NCBI GenBank assembly: GCA_022822445.1
Contig: JAJEBR010000060.1
Span: 62,001 to 126,000, forward strand
From: Gemmatimonadota bacterium
Lineage (GTDB): Bacteria > Gemmatimonadota > Gemmatimonadetes > Longimicrobiales > Gaopeijiaceae
Direction of reading: 5' to 3'
Length of the DNA: 64,000 nucleotides
Part shown: piece by piece, positions 35,916 to 42,398 of the stretch
Numbering within the stretch: the first letter of the stretch is position 1
Layout: every line of letters starts with the position of its first letter
Position numbers and translations under genes: made by a program
The notes under the pieces: generated by a model
Database searches by the model: none
Seen by the model: the letters and a program-made list of their open reading frames with translations, nothing else
Told to the model about the DNA's origin: nothing

Positions 35916-36726
35916 CGGCGCCTCCGAAAGCTCGCCTGATTCGTGTTTCCAGGTCTGCGGGCGCGCAGGAACCGGCATCCCCAGCGGGCTGGTCACCGTC
36001 CGAGGAGCCGTCGGCAGCGGCAGACTCCGGGCCCGCCGCCTGTCCATCCCCCGGCCAGCAGAACGCCGGAGCCGGCCCATCGTTCGGCCATCCATCCTTC
36101 ACCGCCCGGGCCAGCGCATCCGCGGCCGCAGGATAGAGTGCGTGTTCCACCCTGAGCACGCGAGCCGCAAGGGCGTCGGGCGTGTCGCCGGGGAGCACCG
36201 GGACCGGCCATTGCGCGAGAATCCTGCCTTCGTCGTAGCGTTCGTCGACGAAGTGGATGGTCGGGCCCGACAGCGACGCGCCGGAGCGCAGCACGGCCTC
36301 GTGGACGTGGTGGCCGTACATGCCCTTGCCCCCGAAGGCGGGCAGGAGCGCGGGATGGATGTTCAGGATCCTGTCCCGGTAGGCCGCGCAGACCTCGGCC
36401 GGGACCAGGCGGAGGAAGCCCGCGAGGAGGATTCCCCCGGCGCGGTGGCGTTGCAGCACCCGGAGGAGTTGGCTGGCGCAGGTGTAGTGTGGTGTGGCGG
36501 GATCTCTGGAGGCGCCGACCCCGGAATCGCTCCCTGCGGCGCCCCCTCGGGGGAATTCCATGCGGTGTACGGCCCGTCCAAGTACGCGGGCGCGTTCCTC
36601 GGCAGCGCATTCCCGGTCCGTGATGAGGAGCTCGATGCGATAGGCGGCCCCTTCCTGCTCATGGTCGAGCAGGGCCTGCATGTTGGTGCCGGAGCCGGAA
36701 GCGAAGACCGCGAAGGGTAGGCTCAC
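35908..36726 (-). CDS. purN: Phosphoribosylglycinamide formyltransferase
   Basis: PurN formylates GAR using 10-formyl-THF. The N-terminus VFASGSGTNMQALLDH is the phosphate-binding loop. LLAGFLRLVP, ILNIHPALLPAFGGKGMYGH and SGPTIHFVDERYDEGRILAQ cover the folate and catalytic residues (Asn, His, Asp). It differs from the usual length of about 200 aa by a short insertion near residues 60-80 and a Gly/Asp/Ser-rich C-terminal extension of about 50 residues. Its stop lies inside the purH start region, so the two genes form a purine operon with tRNA-Ser beyond. Confidence 0.93.
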   Translation of the reverse strand: MSLPFAVFASGSGTNMQALLDHEQEGAAYRIELLITDRECAAEERARVLGRAVHRMEFPRGGAAGSDSGVGASRDPATPHYTCASQLLRVLQRHRAGGILLAGFLRLVPAEVCAAYRDRILNIHPALLPAFGGKGMYGHHVHEAVLRSGASLSGPTIHFVDERYDEGRILAQWPVPVLPGDTPDALAARVLRVEHALYPAAADALARAVKDGWPNDGPAPAFCWPGDGQAAGPESAAADGSSDGDQPAGDAGSCAPADLETRIRRAFGGAGE

Positions 36727-36793
36727 CGGCCCGCGCGACCGCCCGCCGGACTCGGGGAAACCGCCGCCACGGCCGGGGACGCGCCCGACCCCA

Positions 36794-37411
36794 TCACACG
36801 AATTCGCCCCCGTAGACGGGGACGAGGAAGGGATTCGTGTCCCGTTCGTGCGCGACGGTGGTTTCGGGACCGTGCCCTGTGATCAGACGGGTCTCCGGGG
36901 GGAGGGTGAGCACCTGGGTGCGGATCGAGTCCATGAGCACCTGGTAGTCCCCGCCCGGGAGATCGGTGCGGCCGATCGAACCGAAGAAGATCACGTCGCC
37001 GACGATGGCCACGGGCTCCGTGGTCGAGACGAAGATGACGTGCCCCGGCGCGTGGCCGGGAGCGAAGAGGACTTCGAACTCGGAACCGCCGAAGGAGACG
37101 TTGACGCCGGGGACGAGGTCGTGGTCGGGGGGCGGCAGGTCCACGGAGCCGACGCCGAAGGTCGCGGCCTGGGACGCGACGTTGTCGTAGAGGATGCGGT
37201 CGTCGGGGTGCAGATGGATCGGAGCGCCGGCGGCCGACCTGGCCAGGGGAACGCCGTCCACGTGATCGAGGTGGGCGTGGGTCAGGAGGATCGCGGCGAC
37301 TTCCAGGTTCCGGGCGCGGACGACGGCCAGAGCCTCGCCGGTTGCGGCGCCGGGGTCGATGAGAACGGCGGTGCGGCCGTCGTCACAGACCACAAGCACG
37401 GTGTTCTGCAC
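36794..37411 (-). CDS. MBL-fold metallo-hydrolase (glyoxalase II-like)
   Basis: This 205-aa protein has the zinc motif THAHLDHVDG, then FAPGHAPGHVIFV, VIFFGSIGRTDLPGGD and a final ITGHGPETTVAHERDTNPFL, the layout of the glyoxalase II-like branch of the metallo-beta-lactamase fold. Substrates in this branch are often thioesters or persulfides and cannot be assigned. Family-like N-terminal sequence (EILSFTGGPF) continues upstream of GTG 37411 to about 37444, where only an ATA codon is available. The true start is therefore uncertain, and a rare ATA start or a small loss at the 5' end is possible. It follows the IscA/HesB gene closely on the same strand. Confidence 0.85.
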   Translation of the reverse strand: MQNTVLVVCDDGRTAVLIDPGAATGEALAVVRARNLEVAAILLTHAHLDHVDGVPLARSAAGAPIHLHPDDRILYDNVASQAATFGVGSVDLPPPDHDLVPGVNVSFGGSEFEVLFAPGHAPGHVIFVSTTEPVAIVGDVIFFGSIGRTDLPGGDYQVLMDSIRTQVLTLPPETRLITGHGPETTVAHERDTNPFLVPVYGGEFV

Positions 37412-37457
37412 GAAGGGGCCGCCCGTGAAGCTGAGGATCTCTATCGGCCGGCTCCGG

Positions 37458-37787
37458 TCAGACCGTGAAGGAACTGCCGCACCCGCACCCGCCGGTGGCC
37501 TGCGGATTCTTGAAGGAGAATCCCGAGCCCATCAGCGAGGAGACGTAGTCGATCTCGATCCCTTCCAGGTACTGCGCGCTGAACGGGTCCACGAAGACCC
37601 GGATGCCGTCCAGCAGGAGGATCTCGTCGTCCCCTTCGGGCCCCGCGTCGATGTCGACGCCGTACTGGAACCCGGAACACCCTCCCGGGAGGACGGAGAC
37701 GCGCAGCCCGGCGTCGGGGGTCTCGCCGAAATCCGCGAGGAATCCCCGTACCTTGCTTGCCGCTTCAGGGGTGAGCTTGAGGTCCAT
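37458..37787 (-). CDS. IscA/HesB-type iron-sulfur cluster carrier
   Basis: This 109-aa protein has the three conserved cysteines of A-type carriers (PGGCSGFQYGVD and TGGCGCGSSF) and the FVDPFSAQYLEGIEIDYVSS segment. These proteins pass [2Fe-2S] or [4Fe-4S] clusters to apoproteins. ATG 37787 (MDLKLTPEAASKV) has AGGGG upstream; ATG 37808 is an alternative. IspG and the DinG-like helicase elsewhere in the window are possible clients by function, not by linkage. Copy 6 of the dispersed repeat lies about 180 bases upstream. Confidence 0.92.
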   Translation of the reverse strand: MDLKLTPEAASKVRGFLADFGETPDAGLRVSVLPGGCSGFQYGVDIDAGPEGDDEILLLDGIRVFVDPFSAQYLEGIEIDYVSSLMGSGFSFKNPQATGGCGCGSSFTV

Positions 37788-37968
37788 CGGTCCCCTATCG
37801 AACTCCATTGATCTCTGAATGATGACGGGCCAAGCCCGTTCAAAAAGCTATTCCAGAGGGCAAAGGGGGTCAACGAGCGGAGGATCCGCGGCGGCGCGCG
37901 ACCAGGGCCGAGGGCAGGGCGGGTTTGCGCTCAACGGCCCGTGGCTGGACTCGCGTGAGCACCAAAAT

Positions 37969-38005
37969 GTAAAGAAAACACGACAAATCGTAAGGTGGGC
38001 TTTAC
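37969..38005. repeat. 37-bp GTMA/TKAC element (copy 6)
   Basis: Units GTAAAGAAAACACGAC (37969-37984) and GTAAGGTGGGCTTTAC (37990-38005) flank spacer AAATC. It sits in the 299-bp gap between the gmhB-like stop (38087) and the iscA/hesB start, both on the minus strand. I see nothing else in this gap. Confidence 0.85.
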
Positions 38006-38086
38006 GGTCGGGGCGGGACGGGCGAAAGTAACCGAAGCGAGGATGCATCACGGGTCGAATGCCGCGAGGGTCTTGTTCAAGAGCTG

Positions 38087-38818
38087 TCAAGACTCCAGGC
38101 GCTCGATCAGCTCCGCGGCCCCGGCCAGGTCGTCGGCGACGAGGCAACCGGCTTCGCGGCCACTCTTCCGAGCCAAACTTGCTTCGTCGGCCGTCTCCGC
38201 TTCGTCCGCCACCTTCGCTGCCCCCGCCATCCTCGCTTCGCGGGGCGTCCCCGCTTCCTGCGTCGCCCGCGCGTCTTCCCTTGCCCGCGCTTCCTCCGAT
38301 GCGCCGTGACCCGTGCGGACCAGGATCCCGGTGCCGCCGAGCGTCGCCGCGGGGAGCACATCGCTGAGCTTGTCCCCGACGAAGTAGGATCCGGCCAGCG
38401 CGAGCCCGAGGTCGCGGGCCGCCTGACGGTAGAGCACCGGGCTCGGCTTGCGGCATGTGGTCCGCGGGTCTCCGCCGGGGGCGTCCGTGCAGAAGTAGGT
38501 GGCGTCGACGACGATTCCGGCCCGCTTGAGCTGCCGGTCCGTCTCCGCGGCCACCCGCCGGTAGTCGGCGAGGGTGTAGAGTCCGCGGCCGATCCCGGAC
38601 TGGTTGGTGACGACGACCAGTGCGAACCCGAGCGTGCGCAGACGTGTGAGCGCCTCCGGGGAGCCCGGTATCAGGGCGACGTCGGCGGGATCCGCAATGT
38701 AGTGCCGGTCCTCGATGATCGTCCCGTCGCGGTCCGCGAAAACCGCCCGGCGACCACCCCGCGCAGCGGGAACTCCCCGTCCCTGCCGCCGCGGCGCCGC
38801 CGCGCTCCCGGTGCTCAC
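38087..38818 (-). CDS. HAD-IIIA phosphatase, GmhB-like, with low-complexity insertion
   Basis: This 243-aa protein carries the HAD motifs of heptose-bisphosphate phosphatases: FADRDGTIIED (motif I), VVVTNQSGIGRG (motif II) and FVGDKLSDVLPA (motif III/IV), plus the zinc-type cysteine/histidine loop region (FCTDAPGGDPRTTCRKPSP). GmhB removes a phosphate from heptose bisphosphate in LPS-core precursor synthesis. Between VRTGHG and CLVADDLAGAAELIERL lies an insertion of about 50 residues of Ala/Glu/Arg/Thr with internal periodicity, absent from usual family members. GTG 38818 was chosen because only disordered sequence precedes the HAD core. It is 20 bases downstream of selA. Confidence 0.85.
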   Translation of the reverse strand: MSTGSAAAPRRQGRGVPAARGGRRAVFADRDGTIIEDRHYIADPADVALIPGSPEALTRLRTLGFALVVVTNQSGIGRGLYTLADYRRVAAETDRQLKRAGIVVDATYFCTDAPGGDPRTTCRKPSPVLYRQAARDLGLALAGSYFVGDKLSDVLPAATLGGTGILVRTGHGASEEARAREDARATQEAGTPREARMAGAAKVADEAETADEASLARKSGREAGCLVADDLAGAAELIERLES

Positions 38819-38838
38819 GCGGATCCGCCCACGGCCGC

Positions 38839-40335
38839 CTACCCGCCCGGAGAGATCTTCGCGCCGATCGACCGGAGCGCCGCCGCGACGATCTCGTCCT
38901 CGTGCGGCGCGACCGTGCGCAGATCGATGACGACGTATCCCTTGCGGCTCCGCGCGACGACCGGGGGGTCGTGGGCGCGCAACACCTCCAGCCACGCGTC
39001 GGCGTCCTCGCCCGCGCGCAGGCGGATCACCGCGCTGGGCAGGCGCGCATCCGGGAAGGTGCCTCCGCCCACCAGCGACCACCCCTCGGCGATCTCCGCG
39101 CCCAGTCGCGCCTTCCCCGCGCCCGCAACCGCGGCCCCGGGCTCCGCGTCCCGCGCCCCGGTCCGGCCCCCCTCCGGCGCTCCGCCCCCCACCCCGACCC
39201 CGCCCGCCTGCCCACCCCGCCCACCCGCCACCCCCAGCACGGCCTCCGCCCGGCGCCGCAACTCCTCGACCGGGACGCTGATCATGCGCAGCGCCGGGAT
39301 GCGTTCGCGCGCGCGCTCCGGGTCACGGTAGAGCGCGAGGGTGGCCTCCAGCCCGGCCAGCGTGACCTTGTCGCAACGCAGCGCGCGGCACAGCGGGTGC
39401 GCCTTCGCGGCCGCCACCGCCTTGCCCGTCCCCGCCAACACCCCCGCCTGCGGGCCCCCGAGCAGCTTGTCCCCCGAAAACGCCACCAGGTCCACTCCCG
39501 CGCCCACGCTGTCAGCGGGGGTGGGTTCGTGCGGCAACCCGAGGGCGTCGCTGTCGATGAGCAGGCCCGATCCCAGGTCGTGTATGACCGGCGTCCCGCT
39601 CTCGGCCCCCAACGCCACGAGCTCGGCGAGATCCGTCTCCTCGGTGAAGCCCGACATGGCGAAGTTGGAGCGGTGGACCTTCAGGATCGCGCCGACGCCT
39701 CCCCGCTCGATGGCGCGCGCGTAGTCGGCCCGCCGCGTGCGGTTGGTGGTCCCCACCGTCACCAGCTCCGAACCCGCGGCCTCGACCACTTCGGGGATGC
39801 GGAAGCCGCCGCCGATCTCGACCATCTCGCCGTGGGAGACGACCACGCCCCTGCCCGCGGCGAGAGCGGTCAGCGCGAGGGCGACGGCGCCGGCCCCATT
39901 GTTCACGACCACCGCGTCCTCGGCGCCGGTGAGCTCCCGTGCCAGCCCGGCGCAATGGTCGTAGCGGGAGCCGCGCCCGCCGGAGCCGAGGTCGAACTCG
40001 ACGTTGCCGTAGCCGGCGGCGGCAGCCATCGCCCGCCGTGCCTCTTCGGCCAGCGGGGCGCGGCCCAGGTTGGTGTGCAGCACCACGCCGGTCGCGTTCA
40101 CGACACGCCGCAGCGAAGGAATCTCGGCCCGCGCGACCTCGGCGCGCAGCAGCGCCGCATACCCCTCGTCGGAGTCGGGGACGGGCAGCCGTCCCGCGCG
40201 CAGATCACCAAGGAGCGCGCGCAGCCGCCCGGTGATCCACCCGCGCCCCCGCGACGCGATCAGCTCCCGGCACCACGGCCTCTCGAGGAGGCGGTCGACG
40301 CCCGCAATGCGGCGGCGGGGGTCCGGCACGGTCAC
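38839..40335 (-). CDS. selA: L-seryl-tRNA(Sec) selenium transferase
   Basis: SelA converts seryl-tRNA(Sec) to selenocysteyl-tRNA(Sec) using selenophosphate and PLP. The 498-aa product shows the N-terminal tRNA-binding region, VVNATGVVLHTNLGRAPLAE, YGNVEFDLGSGGRGSRYDH, VVNNGAGAVALALTALAAGR and the PLP lysine in FSGDKLLGGPQAG. A Gly/Ala-rich insertion of about 45 residues follows AEAVLGVAGG before the C-terminal domain. Its GTG start overlaps the stop of the upstream Ig-like gene (GTGA). SelB, SelD, tRNA-Sec and a selenoprotein are not seen in this window, so the machinery would be encoded elsewhere. Confidence 0.94.
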   Translation of the reverse strand: MTVPDPRRRIAGVDRLLERPWCRELIASRGRGWITGRLRALLGDLRAGRLPVPDSDEGYAALLRAEVARAEIPSLRRVVNATGVVLHTNLGRAPLAEEARRAMAAAAGYGNVEFDLGSGGRGSRYDHCAGLARELTGAEDAVVVNNGAGAVALALTALAAGRGVVVSHGEMVEIGGGFRIPEVVEAAGSELVTVGTTNRTRRADYARAIERGGVGAILKVHRSNFAMSGFTEETDLAELVALGAESGTPVIHDLGSGLLIDSDALGLPHEPTPADSVGAGVDLVAFSGDKLLGGPQAGVLAGTGKAVAAAKAHPLCRALRCDKVTLAGLEATLALYRDPERARERIPALRMISVPVEELRRRAEAVLGVAGGRGGQAGGVGVGGGAPEGGRTGARDAEPGAAVAGAGKARLGAEIAEGWSLVGGGTFPDARLPSAVIRLRAGEDADAWLEVLRAHDPPVVARSRKGYVVIDLRTVAPHEDEIVAAALRSIGAKISPGG

Positions 40336-42398
40336 GGGCCGGGGCCGCGACGGGACAGACGGGGCCAGCGGCGAGTCGGGTGGCCAGCCCCACCCGCGGA
40401 ATCCGTGATCCCGCGCGACCGGAGCAACAGGGCGGACACCGGCGATGCGCGCGCCTGTCTCGGCACCGGTCGGCGCACGGGGGAGGACAGCCCCGGAATC
40501 GGATCCGGTGACGGGTCGGCCGGTGCGGCCAGGGACGCGAACTGCCTCGAATCTTCGGCCGGCATCGGCGGTCCGGGCCGCATAAGCCGGCTTGGCGGCA
40601 TCAGCCCGCCCGACTGCGTAAGCGTATCCGGCGGTGTCACCGTATCCGGCGGTGTCACCGTGTCTGCCGGCGTCACGGTATCCGGCGGCGTAAGCGTGTC
40701 ACCCGCAGCAGCGGAATCCCCCGGCGCGACCGAGTCGTCCTCCTCACCCTGCTCCCCCTCCGCCACCGTGCTGTCCTCCGGCTGCTCGGGCGGCGGCGGC
40801 AGCGGCCGCATGATGGTATCCACTCCCCCGCCCTCCGGCGTTCCGTAGATATTCACGGCTCCCTCCACGCGGGCCGCGTACGGCACGCCCGGGGGCAGCT
40901 CGCCATCCAGCACTCCCACCAGGGTCCGCGACGGTATGATCAGTCCCGACAGTCCGACGGGGATATCGACCGAGTCGGCGGCGGCGTCTCCGGGTGCCTC
41001 CGGGTCCGGCGGTTCGGGCTCCTCCGGATCCGGTTCGCCCCCACCGCCGGCCGGGTCGGGCTCCTCCCGCGCCGCGGCCAGCGAGTCCTCCATGGCTGCC
41101 CGCCAGCGGGTGTACTCGTGTTCCTGGAAGAAGCGCACCCGCATGGTGTCCCGCATCACGATCACCGGAATCGGCTCCACGAGCCGCTCGGCCAGAAGCG
41201 AGTCCAGAAGCTCCACCGCGCCGAGCGAGTCCAGGCTCTCGGCCTCGGCGAGCGAATCGGCCAGCTGCGTCGCGGCCAGCGAATCCACGGCCCGGGCAGC
41301 CGCCAGCGAGTCCGCCCGGCGGGCGGCCGTCTCCGGGTCAAGCACCAGAACTGCCGGAGGGGGTGGCGCCGCGCCCGCCGTGTCCACCACCAGCGAGTCC
41401 CCTTCATCCACCACGGTATCCGGCTCCGGCGCGATGACCAGCCCGCCGCTGAACAGCTCACCCGGGACGGTCGGCTCGAGGTAGTCGTCGAACTCGAACC
41501 TCAGCGTGAGGGAATCGACGATGTTCACCCGGGCCAGCCGCGGCGGGGTCGTGTCGGGCTCGATCAGGCTGAGCACGCTGAAGCTGGTGTCGGGGGATGC
41601 GGCCAGTTCGTTGGGCACGAAGGCGGCCTGCGGCTCCGTCGCGCCCACCTCGCGGTCGCGGTTGCGGTCCTGCCAGCCGCCGATCTCGTAGGCGCCGCCG
41701 GGGACGAAGCGGAGCGAAAAGACACCCTCGGAATCGCTGATGTTCCAGTGGGGGATGGTATCGCTTCCCTGGACGAATCGCGCCTCGACCCGCACGTCCG
41801 GGACCGCGCGTCCGGTCACCCGGTCCTCCACCATCCCCGCCACCACGTTGGGCACGAACTCGGGGCCGGTGGAGATCACGAGGTCGAAGGCGTCGCGGAG
41901 GTTGTTGTTGAACATGTCGTTGACGATCGGCAGCACGGTGATCCGGTACACGCGGTCCGGGAGCAGTCCCTCTCCCAGCGAGATCGAGATCCCGTCGCGG
42001 CGGTGGCGGACCCGCACCCCTTCGACCGGCGGGGAGACGACCACGGCGTCGTTGAGCGTGCCGCCCGACGCGCGCGCGCTGATCCGTTCGCTGAAGCGGA
42101 TGAAGATCTCGCGCAGCCCCGGCTCGACCACCGAGAAGGTGTCGGGGACGGTCTCGATCACATAGGGCGGGAAGTTGTCCTCGGGCCCGCCCGGGGGCAT
42201 CTCGAGCTGGGCGCAGGCGACGGGCAGCAGGGCGAGCAGGCCGTGGACGAGCCGCGCGCCAAACCGGGGGCGCTTCGACGTGCAGGCGGGTGTTGTGGTC
42301 CACCTCGAGCGCCGGAGCGCGGCGCAGCCAGGGCGGTCCGAGGGGATCCCAGCGGCGCGCCGATTGCGGATCCCGCAGGTGCCATCGCCGCCCATCAC
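40332..42398 (-). CDS. Lipoprotein with Ig-like (Big_5-type) domain and repeated disordered segments
   Basis: This protein of about 688 aa has a hydrophobic lipobox stretch (HGLLALLPVAC, about residue 62) preceded by a basic segment. An Ig-like domain follows (PPYVIETVPDTFSVVEPGLR, EIFIRFSERIS), then a carboxypeptidase-regulatory-like domain (GRAVPDVRVEARFVQGSDTI). The second half is low complexity: an Ala/Asp/Ser/Leu stretch with ADSLAAARAVDSLAATQLAD and Pro/Asp/Thr repeats (TPPDTVTPADTV). It resembles Ig-like-domain proteins of Bacteroidota and Gemmatimonadota. The exact start is unsure: GTG 42398 overlaps valS, and ATG 42395 is next. Its stop is coupled to selA. Confidence 0.75.
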   Translation of the reverse strand: MMGGDGTCGIRNRRAAGIPSDRPGCAALRRSRWTTTPACTSKRPRFGARLVHGLLALLPVACAQLEMPPGGPEDNFPPYVIETVPDTFSVVEPGLREIFIRFSERISARASGGTLNDAVVVSPPVEGVRVRHRRDGISISLGEGLLPDRVYRITVLPIVNDMFNNNLRDAFDLVISTGPEFVPNVVAGMVEDRVTGRAVPDVRVEARFVQGSDTIPHWNISDSEGVFSLRFVPGGAYEIGGWQDRNRDREVGATEPQAAFVPNELAASPDTSFSVLSLIEPDTTPPRLARVNIVDSLTLRFEFDDYLEPTVPGELFSGGLVIAPEPDTVVDEGDSLVVDTAGAAPPPPAVLVLDPETAARRADSLAAARAVDSLAATQLADSLAEAESLDSLGAVELLDSLLAERLVEPIPVIVMRDTMRVRFFQEHEYTRWRAAMEDSLAAAREEPDPAGGGGEPDPEEPEPPDPEAPGDAAADSVDIPVGLSGLIIPSRTLVGVLDGELPPGVPYAARVEGAVNIYGTPEGGGVDTIMRPLPPPPEQPEDSTVAEGEQGEEDDSVAPGDSAAAGDTLTPPDTVTPADTVTPPDTVTPPDTLTQSGGLMPPSRLMRPGPPMPAEDSRQFASLAAPADPSPDPIPGLSSPVRRPVPRQARASPVSALLLRSRGITDSAGGAGHPTRRWPRLSRRGPGP

